From the NCBI RefSeq assembly GCF_014230085.1, contig NZ_JACHVB010000012.1:310001-374000 (forward strand): a stretch of DNA of 64,000 nucleotides. Reading direction: 5' to 3'. The notes beneath the pieces were generated by a model. The model worked only from the letters and a program-made list of their open reading frames with translations, ran no database searches and had not been told where the DNA came from. Positions within the stretch are counted from its first letter, which is position 1. Each line of letters starts with the position of its first letter. Shown piece after piece: positions 38,881 to 47,176 of the stretch. The position numbers were made by a program, and so were the translations under genes. The stretch comes from Ruficoccus amylovorans. GTDB lineage: Bacteria; Verrucomicrobiota; Verrucomicrobiia; Opitutales; Cerasicoccaceae.

Positions 38881-39013
38881 AAGTTTGAGAGTTTAAGAGT
38901 TTGAAAGTTTGAGAGTTGGGGGCGGTTGGAACGATTAAAGGTGGAGAAGTTTTACGAAACGGGAACAGCTACGCGATGAACTCTCAAACCAACAAACTTT
39001 CAAACTCTCAAAC
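38881..39013. repeat. TTTGAGAGTTTGAAAG-family inverted pair
   Basis: The left arm (38881-38919) reads AAGTTTGAGAGTTTAAGAGT and continues TTGAAAGTTTGAGAGTT. The right arm (38980-39013) is the reverse complement type (AACTCTCAAACCAACAAACT and on). Arms lie 60 bp apart and could form a long hairpin. The right arm overlaps the proposed first codons of rnhB. Confidence 0.8.
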
Positions 39014-39734
39014 CTCCTTCCCCCTCTGGGAGATGGACTGTGGCGTCTTTCGCGAATGCGGGGCGCTCGTGGGGGTGGACGAGGCCGGACGCGGGGCCTT
39101 GGCCGGGCCGGTGGTGGCGGCGGCGTTTTGTCCCGGAGAGGGATTTTTTGAAAATAGCGAGCTGCGGGAACTTTGCGCCGACATCACCGACTCGAAGCTC
39201 CTTTCCCCCGCCCAGCGCGAGGAGATCCTCGCCCGGCTGGAACAGTGGCGGGACGAGGGCAGGGTGGCCTTTGCCGCCGCGGCCGGCGAGATTGACGAGA
39301 TTGAGCGCCTGAACATCCTTGGTGCGACCCGGCTGGCCATGACCCGGGCGCTGGAAGCGCTCCCTTTGGAGTTGCCGTCCGCCGGGGAGGCGGAGATGCC
39401 GCTTTTTGAACAAGCGGCCAGCGGCCCGCGCCTGCGTATTCTGATCGACGGCAAGCCCTTGAAGAACTTCCCCTACGCCCACGACGGGCTGGTCAAAGGT
39501 GACAGCCGCAGCCTCTGCATTGCCGCCGCCTCCATCGTGGCCAAGGTCACGCGGGACCGGCTCATGGTCGCGCTCGACGCGGAGTTCCCCGCCTACGGTT
39601 TCGCCGGGCACAAGGGCTACGGCACCGCTACCCATCGGGCCGCCCTGCACGCGCATGGCCCGTGCCCGTATCACCGCACACTGTTTTTGAGGAAAGTGCT
39701 CGGTGAAGGGGAGGGGAAAGGGAGAAATTCGTAG
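38976..39734 (+). CDS. rnhB: Ribonuclease HII
   Basis: RNase HII removes ribonucleotides and RNA primers from DNA. Catalytic motifs are ALVGVDEAGRGALAGPVVAA, ITDSKLLSP, and SRSLCIAAASIVAKVTRD, followed by GYGTATHRAALHAHGPCPYH. The first 13-14 residues from ATG 38976 (MNSQTNKLSNSQTS) are encoded by an intergenic repeat arm, not by ancestral gene sequence. The next ATG is 39033 (MDCGVFREC), which would cut into a conserved-looking leader (FPLWEMD). The gene either recruited its start codon from the repeat or starts at 39033. A 252-residue product is assumed. Confidence 0.92.
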   Translation: MNSQTNKLSNSQTSFPLWEMDCGVFRECGALVGVDEAGRGALAGPVVAAAFCPGEGFFENSELRELCADITDSKLLSPAQREEILARLEQWRDEGRVAFAAAAGEIDEIERLNILGATRLAMTRALEALPLELPSAGEAEMPLFEQAASGPRLRILIDGKPLKNFPYAHDGLVKGDSRSLCIAAASIVAKVTRDRLMVALDAEFPAYGFAGHKGYGTATHRAALHAHGPCPYHRTLFLRKVLGEGEGKGRNS

Positions 39735-39892
39735 ATTTATAGATTCGTAGATTCTTGGGATTCTTAAGTTCGTAGGTCGGTCGGAGGGGTATCCGCAGAG
39801 TTTTTTTAGGGAGCGGATTTTCTTGGCGGCAGTGGTTGCCTTGACGGGCGGTCCCGTTTACGAATCTTTGAATTTACACATCTACGAATTTC
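39727..39892. repeat. TTCGTAGATTCG-family inverted pair
   Basis: The left arm (39727-39775) begins ATTCGTAGATTTATAGATTC and overlaps the rnhB stop. The right arm (39856-39892) carries the opposite-strand words GTTTACGAATCTTTGAATTT and ACACATCTACGAATTTC, ending 13 bp before pdxJ. The same words appear near 10.5 and 54.2 kb. Confidence 0.75.
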
Positions 39893-39905
39893 ATTCCCTC
39901 CCCTT

Positions 39906-40676
39906 ATGCAATCTCAGCAGATTCTTCTCGGCGTAAACATCGACCATAGCGCCACGGTCCGCCAGGCGCGTTACCGCGAGCACGCGCTTGACCGTGGACG
40001 GATGGTCGAGCCCGATCCGGTGGAAATCGCCCTGCACGCCCAGCGTGCCGGGGCCGACGGCATCACCATGCACCTGCGCGAAGACCGTCGCCACATCCAG
40101 GACAGCGACGTGCGCCTGATGCGCGACATGATCCAGGTGCCGCTCAACCTCGAAATGGCCTGCACGCAGGAGATGCTCGACATCGCGCTGGAAGTGCGCC
40201 CGGACGTGGTGCTGCTCGTGCCCGAGGGACGCCAGGAGGTGACGACCGAGGGCGGGCTCGACGTGATTGGCGGCCGCGACAACATCTGCACTATGGTCAG
40301 CCATCTGGGCGCGGTGGGCGTCGAGACGAGTCTCTTTATCGACCCGGACCCCGAGCAGGTGAAAACCGCAGCACAGACCGGCTGCGCCTACGTGGAACTG
40401 CACACCGGGGCCTTTGCCAGCGCCTTTTACGAGAGCCGCGAGGCCGCCCGCTACGAGCTGGAGCGGCTGCGCATCGCCGCCGACATCGCTGCCAACGCCG
40501 GGCTCAAGGTCAACGCCGGGCACGGCATCAACTACGTTAACATCCGCATGGTGCGCGAACTGCCGCACCTGCACGAGATGAACATCGGCCACAGCATCAT
40601 CAGCCGCGCGCTCTACACGGGGATCACCGAGGCCGTGCGCGAGATGAAGGCCCTCATGAACGGCGTGCTGCGATGA
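39906..40676 (+). CDS. pdxJ: Pyridoxine 5'-phosphate synthase
   Basis: PdxJ makes pyridoxine 5'-phosphate from 1-deoxyxylulose 5-phosphate and aminoacetone phosphate derivatives. The 256-residue protein starts with LLGVNIDHSATVRQARY, then DGITMHLREDRRHIQDSDV, and near the end VNAGHGINYVNIRMV and MNIGHSIISRAL, all family hallmarks. It overlaps the acpS start by 4 bp (ATGA), the common pdxJ-acpS arrangement. Confidence 0.97.
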   Translation: MQSQQILLGVNIDHSATVRQARYREHALDRGRMVEPDPVEIALHAQRAGADGITMHLREDRRHIQDSDVRLMRDMIQVPLNLEMACTQEMLDIALEVRPDVVLLVPEGRQEVTTEGGLDVIGGRDNICTMVSHLGAVGVETSLFIDPDPEQVKTAAQTGCAYVELHTGAFASAFYESREAARYELERLRIAADIAANAGLKVNAGHGINYVNIRMVRELPHLHEMNIGHSIISRALYTGITEAVREMKALMNGVLR

Positions 40677-41086
40677 ACATCCGGCTGGAGGAAGGCGGCT
40701 TCGTGCTCGGGGTTGGGACGGACCTGGTGGATGTCGAGCGCATCCGCGCTTCCCACCAGCGCCACGGCGAGCGCTTCCTCGACCGGGTTTTTACCGCCGT
40801 TGAGCAGGCCTACTGCCTCGACCACCGCAATCCGTATCCCCATCTGGCCGCCCGTTTCGCCGCCAAGGAGGCGCTCTCGAAGGCTTTCTCGACCGGCATC
40901 GGAGCGGAGTTCGCGTTCACCTCGCTCAGCGTCGAGCACGGGGAGCGCTCCCAGCCGCTGGCCCGTCTGGACGCTAAAGGGCAGGCCCTGCTGGAGGCCG
41001 TGGGCGGAACCAACGTCCTCCTTTCCCTGACTCATACCTCGACTCTGGCCCAGGCGTTCGTCCTCATCGTGCGACGTCCCGGTTGA
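40673..41086 (+). CDS. acpS: Holo-[acyl-carrier-protein] synthase
   Basis: AcpS transfers phosphopantetheine from CoA to acyl carrier protein. The motifs GVGTDLVDVERI and ARFAAKEALSKAF are diagnostic. SLTHTSTLAQAFVL near the end matches the third conserved segment. The 137-residue length is normal with about nine extra N-terminal residues. It is translationally coupled to pdxJ. Confidence 0.96.
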   Translation: MNIRLEEGGFVLGVGTDLVDVERIRASHQRHGERFLDRVFTAVEQAYCLDHRNPYPHLAARFAAKEALSKAFSTGIGAEFAFTSLSVEHGERSQPLARLDAKGQALLEAVGGTNVLLSLTHTSTLAQAFVLIVRRPG

Positions 41087-41139
41087 CCGACGTCTTTTTT
41101 CAAAAAAGCCATCCTCGAACTCCCGACCCCCGATCCGCC

Positions 41140-42675
41140 ATGCCCATCGCCCATCCCATTCTCTCGACCGACGAATCCCTCGATTTCGAGCGCACGCTCT
41201 TGCCGGGGCGTGAGCAGCAATGGACGGCCATGAACAACGCCGGGCGTGCCGTGGGCCGGGCGGTGTTGCAGGACTTCGGCGAGCTGGCCGAGGTGCCCTC
41301 GCGCCTGCGTGTGCTCGCGCTGGTGGGCAAGGGACACAACGGCGGCGACGCGCTGCTGGCGGCGGACGAGATCCTCAAGCGCCACAGTGGGGCCGAGGTG
41401 CACCTGTTGCTGCGGGCCGATAAAAAGGAGCTGCGCAGCCTGACCCGCCGCGCCTTTGACGAGCTTTTGAAATCCTCCCGCGCCAGCCTCTGCAATGAGC
41501 TGACCTACCGGCAGGAAGCCTACGACATCGCGCTCGACGGGCTGCTCGGGATGCAGTTCCGTCCGCCACTGAAGTCCGATCTGGCCGATCTGCTGGCGGA
41601 GGTCAACGCCCGCCGGGGCATCCGCTTCCGCGCGGCGGTGGACCTGCCCAGCGGCCTCGGTGACGCGGACGCCTTTCAGGCGGACTTCACTTACGCCACC
41701 GGCATCGCCAAGAGCCCGCTTTTCGACCCAGCCCATGCGGACAAATGCGGTCGCATCCGCTACCTGGACATCGGGTTTTTCCAACTGCCCTACGAGGGGC
41801 CGCGCTCGTTCGCGGAGAACATCCTGCCCGACGCCGCCTTGCAGAGCCAGGGCGGGCTGCGCCCGCCGCGCTGCGACAAGCGCACCTTCGGCCACCTCTT
41901 TGTGCTCAGCGGCTCGCGCTCCTTTCCGGGGGCGCTGCTGATGAGCGTCAAGGCCGCGCTCAGCTCCGGCGTCGGCCTGCTCACGGCCTTCGCGCCCGAG
42001 TCGCTGGCCGCGCAGTACGCCGCCGCCGTGCCTGAGGCCATGTGGGTGCCCTGGCCGGAAACGCCCGAGGGCGGACTGGCCCTGGAGGGCTGGCACCTGC
42101 TGCGCGAACGTCTTTCCCGCGCCGACGCGGTGCTCTGTGGCTCCGGCATCGGCCGCGAACCGGAAACCCTGCAACTGGTCCGCGACCTGGTGCGCGAGGT
42201 CGAGCTGCCGCTGGTCATCGACGCCGATGCGCTCCAGCCGGAGACGGCGCTGGCCGCCGCCAGCCGCCCGGCCTCGGCGGGGGGCGTTGTGCTGACTCCG
42301 CACATGGGCGAATTTATGCGGCTGGCCGGGCGGCAGAGCGCGGAGTATTCGCGGGAGGCGCTGGTGGATTTTTGCCAAAAGCACCGCGTGGTCACGGCTC
42401 TGAAAGGCCCGCATACCCGCGTGTGCGACGGCTCGCAGGTCGCGCTCAGTACGCGGGGCGGACCGGTCCTGGCCCGGGGCGGCAGCGGCGACATGCTGGC
42501 GGGGTTGATGGGTGGCCTCGTCGCCCAGCAGCCGCGCGCGCCCTTCGAGCCGGCCTGCCGGGCGGTGCTCTGGCACGGCCTCGCCGCCGACCATCTCGCC
42601 CGTACCCGTGGCCAGATTGCCGTGCACACCACGGAGTTGCTGGAGCACTTCGGCCCGGCCCTGCGGGAGGCTTAG
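41140..42675 (+). CDS. nnr: Bifunctional NAD(P)HX epimerase/dehydratase
   Basis: This enzyme repairs hydrated NADH and NADPH. The N-terminal epimerase (YjeF-N) domain shows MNNAGRAVGRAV and ALVGKGHNGGDALLAADEI; the C-terminal ADP-dependent dehydratase domain shows FVLSGSRSFPGALLMSV, LTPHMGEFMRL and LARGGSGDMLAGLMGG. Both domains in one chain of 511 residues match the E. coli Nnr layout. I start at ATG 41140. A TTG at 41083 overlaps the acpS stop, so coupled translation with 19 extra residues is possible. Confidence 0.94.
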   Translation: MPIAHPILSTDESLDFERTLLPGREQQWTAMNNAGRAVGRAVLQDFGELAEVPSRLRVLALVGKGHNGGDALLAADEILKRHSGAEVHLLLRADKKELRSLTRRAFDELLKSSRASLCNELTYRQEAYDIALDGLLGMQFRPPLKSDLADLLAEVNARRGIRFRAAVDLPSGLGDADAFQADFTYATGIAKSPLFDPAHADKCGRIRYLDIGFFQLPYEGPRSFAENILPDAALQSQGGLRPPRCDKRTFGHLFVLSGSRSFPGALLMSVKAALSSGVGLLTAFAPESLAAQYAAAVPEAMWVPWPETPEGGLALEGWHLLRERLSRADAVLCGSGIGREPETLQLVRDLVREVELPLVIDADALQPETALAAASRPASAGGVVLTPHMGEFMRLAGRQSAEYSREALVDFCQKHRVVTALKGPHTRVCDGSQVALSTRGGPVLARGGSGDMLAGLMGGLVAQQPRAPFEPACRAVLWHGLAADHLARTRGQIAVHTTELLEHFGPALREA

Positions 42676-42719
42676 GGGCGGGTTGGTTTACTTTTTAACA
42701 CTTTAGGACAACGCAACGG

Positions 42720-43895
42720 ATGGACAAGGAACTGACGCCCACGCAGGCCACGCTCGTGCTCAACGGCCTCTCCGGCGTCGGCCCGGTCACGCTGCGTCGG
42801 CTGTTCGATCATTTTGGCGAAGATCCCAGGTCGGTGCTGGCGGCGGGCGTGTCGGCGCTGCGGCAGGTGCAGGGAGTGGGGCCGGAGATGGCATCCACGA
42901 TTGCCAACTGGCGCTCGCATTTCGATCTGGCCAAAGAGGAGGAAAAACTGGCTCGCGGCGGGGTGAACTTTATCCATACGGGCAGCGTGGAGTACCCGCC
43001 GTTGCTGAAGGAAATCTACGACCCGCCCATCGGCCTCTACACCAAGGGGCCGCTGCGAGTAGGCCGCAAGACCGTGGCCATTGTCGGCAGCCGCCATACC
43101 ACGCTCTACGGGCAGGGGGTGGCCCGCCGCCTCGCCGCCGACCTCGCCCGGCTGGGCATCTGCGTGGCCAGCGGGTTGGCCAGGGGGATCGACACCGCCG
43201 CCCATGAGGGTGCGCTGGAGGCCGGAGGGCCGACCGTGGCCGTGCTCGGTTGCGGGCTGGACATTATTTACCCGCCTGAAAACATCGACCTGTACCGCCG
43301 CCTGGAAAAATCCGGGGCGATTTTTTCCGAGTTCCGGCTCGGCACCCGCGCCACCAAGAGCACCTTTCCCATGCGCAACCGCCTGCTCTCGGGCATGAGC
43401 CTGGCGGTCATCGTGGTGGAGAGCGACGCCAGCGGCGGCAGCATGATTACCGCCCGCTTTGCCGCCGAGCAGAACCGGCAGGTCTTCGCCGTGCCGGGAC
43501 GCATCGACCAGCCCTCCAGCCGCGGTTGCCACCAGTTGATCCGCGACGGGGCTACGTTGTTGACCTGCGTGGATGACTTGCTGGAGGAGTTGCAGTTCGC
43601 CGGGGAGCAGCTTCAGATGCCCGGTCTGGACGCGACTGACGAAGCGGGTGTTGACGGGGCCTCCGCCCGCGGTTTTTCCGGAAGCGGGCAGGCTACCGAG
43701 GCGCAGGCCGGTGGCTTGAGCGGCGACGAGGCCCGCGTGTACCGCTACCTGTGCGAAAGCGGCCTGCGTGGCGCGGACGATATCGCCGGGGCGCTCGGGC
43801 TGCCAATGCCCGTCGTTGCGGCCACGCTCATGATGCTCGAACTGAAAAAGCGCGTCGTCAAACGCGCGGACGGCACCTTTGAGGCCCGGGGCTGA
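42720..43895 (+). CDS. dprA: DNA-processing protein DprA (Smf)
   Basis: DprA loads RecA on incoming single-stranded DNA during natural transformation. The N-terminal HhH region (LNGLSGVGPVTLRRLFDHFG) is followed by a Rossmann domain with VAIVGSRHTTLYGQGVARR, ASGLARGIDTAAHEGAL and SGMSLAVIVVESDASGGSM. A C-terminal winged helix (LSGDEARVYRYLCESGLRGA) is present, so the 391-residue protein has all three modules. No com genes are nearby. Confidence 0.95.
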   Translation: MDKELTPTQATLVLNGLSGVGPVTLRRLFDHFGEDPRSVLAAGVSALRQVQGVGPEMASTIANWRSHFDLAKEEEKLARGGVNFIHTGSVEYPPLLKEIYDPPIGLYTKGPLRVGRKTVAIVGSRHTTLYGQGVARRLAADLARLGICVASGLARGIDTAAHEGALEAGGPTVAVLGCGLDIIYPPENIDLYRRLEKSGAIFSEFRLGTRATKSTFPMRNRLLSGMSLAVIVVESDASGGSMITARFAAEQNRQVFAVPGRIDQPSSRGCHQLIRDGATLLTCVDDLLEELQFAGEQLQMPGLDATDEAGVDGASARGFSGSGQATEAQAGGLSGDEARVYRYLCESGLRGADDIAGALGLPMPVVAATLMMLELKKRVVKRADGTFEARG

Positions 43896-43980
43896 GCAGT
43901 TCCCGGGGAAGCGTCTTATCGGCGCTGCGTGGTTACGCACCCGGAGCTTGCCAAAGGGTGGATTTGTTGGCAACATTTCC

Positions 43981-44009
43981 GGCTTTTCCTTTTCCGAGCC
44001 GGAAAAGCC
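43981..44009 (+). promoter_or_regulatory. Leader hairpin just before secA
   Basis: GGCTTTTCC and GGAAAAGCC form a perfect 9-bp stem ending 6 nt before the secA ATG, so the purine-rich GGAAAAG that would serve as ribosome binding site lies in the stem. This could reduce or regulate secA initiation. The remaining 120-bp spacer after dprA has no other clear signal. Confidence 0.5.
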
Positions 44010-44015
44010 TGAATC

Positions 44016-47000
44016 ATGATCACAAAGATTTTCAAGAAATTCGCGGGCAGTCACTATCGTCGCTTTCTGAAGAAAGCCCAGCCCATCGTCGCCAAGATCA
44101 ACCAGCTTGAGCAGGAGTACCAGTCGCTCAGTGACGAACAACTACGCGCTAAAACCGAGGAATTCCGGGCCCGCTACACGAAGGAAATGGATGAGGTTCG
44201 TGCCCGCCTCGGGGACAATCCCGACCCGGAGCGTCTGGTCGAGGCCAACCAGGCTATCCTCGACGGCCTGTTGCCGGAGGCTTTCGCCACGGTCAAGAAC
44301 GCCGCCCGCCGCCTTTGCGGAAAGGATGTTGATGTGATGGGCCACATGCTGCGCTGGGAGATGGTCCACTACGATGTGCAGCTCATCGGCGGCATGGCCC
44401 TGCACGACAACCGCATCGCGGAAATGGCCACCGGTGAAGGTAAAACCCTCGTCTCCACGCTCCCGCTCTATCTGAACGCGCTCTCGGGTCGCAATTGCCA
44501 GCTCTGTACCGTCAACGAGTATCTGGCCGAGCGCGACTCCCAGTGGATGGGGCACCTTTTCAAGTTCCTCGGACTCACCGTCGGGGTGATTAAAAACCAG
44601 CAGCCCCCCGAGGAGAAACGCGCCGCCTACGAGGCGGACCTGACTTACGGTACGGCTTCGGAATTCGGCTTCGACTACCTGCGCGATAACGGCATGGCCA
44701 CCCGCGCCGAGGATCAGGTGCAGCGCGACCATTACTACGTCATCGTGGACGAAATCGACTCCATCCTTGTTGACGAGGCGCGCACGCCGCTCATCATTTC
44801 CGGCCCCGTGCAGGATGACCGCCAGGCCCCGTTCATGGAGCTCAAGCCCGGCATCCAGAAGCTCGTTTCGCTCCAGACCAACCTCTGCACCCACCTGGCT
44901 AACACGGCCCAGGAGGCGCTCATGAGCGGCGACCTCGACAACGACACCCGCCTGGACGCTCTCAACAAGCTCGTCCAGGTCAAGCTCGGCATGCCCAAGA
45001 ACCGTTCGCTGATGAAGCTGATGGAGCACGGCAACATCCGCCGCGCCTTCGAGAAGCACGACGCCGAGATGCACTCGGATTTCCAGAAAAAAATCCTCTA
45101 CGCGCTCAAGGAGGAACTCTACTACACCATCGACGAAAAGCAGCACCAGAGCGATCTGACCGAAAAGGGTCGTTCCACCCTGCGCCCGGATGATCCCGAC
45201 GCCTTCGTCCTGCCCGACCTGCCCACGATTTTCAACGAAATCGAAAGCGACCAGTCCCTCTCCGACGAGGAGAAGATGAAGGAAAAACAGAAGGAGGAGG
45301 AGCTTTTTGGTCGCCGCTCGGAGGACATCCACTGCATCAGCCAGCTCCTGCGCGCCTACGCCCTGTACGAGCGTGACAAGGAGTACGTCATCCACGAGGG
45401 CAAGGTTGCCATCGTCGATGAAAACACGGGCCGCATGATGCCGGGCCGCCGCTGGTCCGACGGTCTCCACCAGGCCGTCGAGGCCAAGGAAGGGGTCAAG
45501 ATCGAGAAGGAGTCCAAGACCTACGCCACCATCACCGTCCAGAACTACTTCCGCCTCTACGAAAAGCTGGCCGGGATGACGGGGACGGCCGAGACCGAGG
45601 CGGGTGAGTTCCACGACATTTACGGGCTCAACGTCATGGTCATCCCGACGCACAGACCCTGCCAGCGCATCGACGAGAACGACGTCATTTACAAGACTCG
45701 CCGCGAGAAGTACAACGCCGTCATCGAGGACATCAAGGTCGCCCATGAAAAGGGTCAGCCGGTGCTCGTCGGGACGGCTTCGGTCGAGGCTTCCGAAGTC
45801 CTCAGCCGCATGCTCCAGCGCACGAAAATCCGCCACAGCGTGCTCAACGCCAAGTACCACCAGCAGGAGGCCGAAATCGTCTCCCAGGCCGGGCAACCGG
45901 GCGGCGTCACCATCGCCACCAACATGGCCGGTCGCGGCACGGACATCAAGCTGGGGGAGGGCATCAATGAAAAGGGTGGGCTGCTCGTCATCGGCACCGA
46001 GCGGCACGAGTCCCGCCGCGTGGACCGCCAGCTCCGGGGCCGCTGCGCCCGTCAGGGCGATAACGGGCGCTCGAAGTTCTTCATCTCGCTGGAGGACGAC
46101 CTGATGCGCCTCTTCGCCAATGCCGGTCCCATCTCCAAGATTCTCCAAAGCTCCTTCCAGGAAGGTGAAGTGCTGGCGCACCCGCTGTTGAACCGCTCCA
46201 TCGAGTCGGCGCAGAAAAAGGTCGAGCAGCAGAACTACTCCATCCGCAAGCGCCTGCTCCAGTACGACGATGTGCTCAACAAGCAGCGTGAGGTCATTTA
46301 CGGCATCCGCAACGACGCGCTCCACAGCGAGAGCCCGCGCGACGTCATCATGGAAATGGTGATGGAGGAGCTGGAAGCCCGCCTCGACACCATCGCCTCC
46401 GGCTCGGACAAGCAGCCCGAGTACAGCGACGTGCAGGGCCTGCTCTCCTGGGTCAACACGCACTTCCCGGTCGCCATCGAGGAGCAGGAAATCGAGGGCA
46501 AGACCCACGCCCAGTTGCTCAGCCTCTTCTCCGAGCGCATCAACAAGGCCTACGATCAGCGCGCCTCCGCCGAGGATGAAAAGGCTTTCAAAGGCCTGGA
46601 GCGCTACGTGCTCACCCGCGCCATTGACAAAAACTGGCAGGACCACTTGACCGAAATGGAAGATCTGCGCCGCGCCGTCGGCCTGCGCGGCTACGGGCAG
46701 AAAGACCCGCTCGTCGAGTACAAGGCCGAGGCTTTCACCTATTTCCAGGACATGATCGCCCGTGTGCGCACGGACATCTGCACCGGCATCTTCCGCGTAG
46801 CTATTATCCACAATCCCGCCGAACTGGAAGCCGCCCGCCGTCGCCTGATGGAGATGCAGCGCCGCGCCCAGGCCACCGGCCCCGAGAATGCCTCGGCCCC
46901 GGGTGCCGCCCCTGCCGGGCGCGGACCTGCCGCCGCCGGAGCGGGCCGGACCGCCGACGGCAAACCGATCAAGCTGCCCACGGTGCAGCCGGTCAAGCGT

Positions 47001-47144
47001 GAGCTGCCGAAGATCGGGCGCAACGAGGTCGTGTCCATCCGCAAGGGCGGTCAGACCCAGACGCTCAAGTGGAAAAAGGCCGAGGAAATGGTCCGCGACG
47101 AGGGCTGGGAACTGGTCCCGCCCAGCGAAACGGCCAAAAAGTAG
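44016..47144 (+). CDS. secA: Preprotein translocase motor SecA
   Basis: SecA drives proteins through SecYEG. The 1042-residue protein shows [20 protein letters not shown], Walker [41 protein letters not shown] and [15 protein letters not shown]. It is about 140 residues longer than E. coli SecA, largely from a charged insertion near residues 370-450 ([16 protein letters not shown] to [19 protein letters not shown]) and an Ala/Gly/Pro-rich linker near 950. The C-terminal zinc tail that binds SecB is missing; the protein ends in a conserved-looking [19 protein letters not shown] segment. Confidence 0.98.
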   Translation: MITKIFKKFAGSHYRRFLKKAQPIVAKINQLEQEYQSLSDEQLRAKTEEFRARYTKEMDEVRARLGDNPDPERLVEANQAILDGLLPEAFATVKNAARRLCGKDVDVMGHMLRWEMVHYDVQLIGGMALHDNRIAEMATGEGKTLVSTLPLYLNALSGRNCQLCTVNEYLAERDSQWMGHLFKFLGLTVGVIKNQQPPEEKRAAYEADLTYGTASEFGFDYLRDNGMATRAEDQVQRDHYYVIVDEIDSILVDEARTPLIISGPVQDDRQAPFMELKPGIQKLVSLQTNLCTHLANTAQEALMSGDLDNDTRLDALNKLVQVKLGMPKNRSLMKLMEHGNIRRAFEKHDAEMHSDFQKKILYALKEELYYTIDEKQHQSDLTEKGRSTLRPDDPDAFVLPDLPTIFNEIESDQSLSDEEKMKEKQKEEELFGRRSEDIHCISQLLRAYALYERDKEYVIHEGKVAIVDENTGRMMPGRRWSDGLHQAVEAKEGVKIEKESKTYATITVQNYFRLYEKLAGMTGTAETEAGEFHDIYGLNVMVIPTHRPCQRIDENDVIYKTRREKYNAVIEDIKVAHEKGQPVLVGTASVEASEVLSRMLQRTKIRHSVLNAKYHQQEAEIVSQAGQPGGVTIATNMAGRGTDIKLGEGINEKGGLLVIGTERHESRRVDRQLRGRCARQGDNGRSKFFISLEDDLMRLFANAGPISKILQSSFQEGEVLAHPLLNRSIESAQKKVEQQNYSIRKRLLQYDDVLNKQREVIYGIRNDALHSESPRDVIMEMVMEELEARLDTIASGSDKQPEYSDVQGLLSWVNTHFPVAIEEQEIEGKTHAQLLSLFSERINKAYDQRASAEDEKAFKGLERYVLTRAIDKNWQDHLTEMEDLRRAVGLRGYGQKDPLVEYKAEAFTYFQDMIARVRTDICTGIFRVAIIHNPAELEAARRRLMEMQRRAQATGPENASAPGAAPAGRGPAAAGAGRTADGKPIKLPTVQPVKRELPKIGRNEVVSIRKGGQTQTLKWKKAEEMVRDEGWELVPPSETAKK

Positions 47145-47176
47145 CGCCGGTTCTCCAGCCACATCCCGCTAAAGCC

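Noticed and set aside
44142-47162. A 1006-codon open frame antisense to secA
   Set aside because: It is the complement of a secure secA gene. High GC at third positions keeps the opposite strand open; the translation is Val/Leu/Gly/Asp-rich with no domain.
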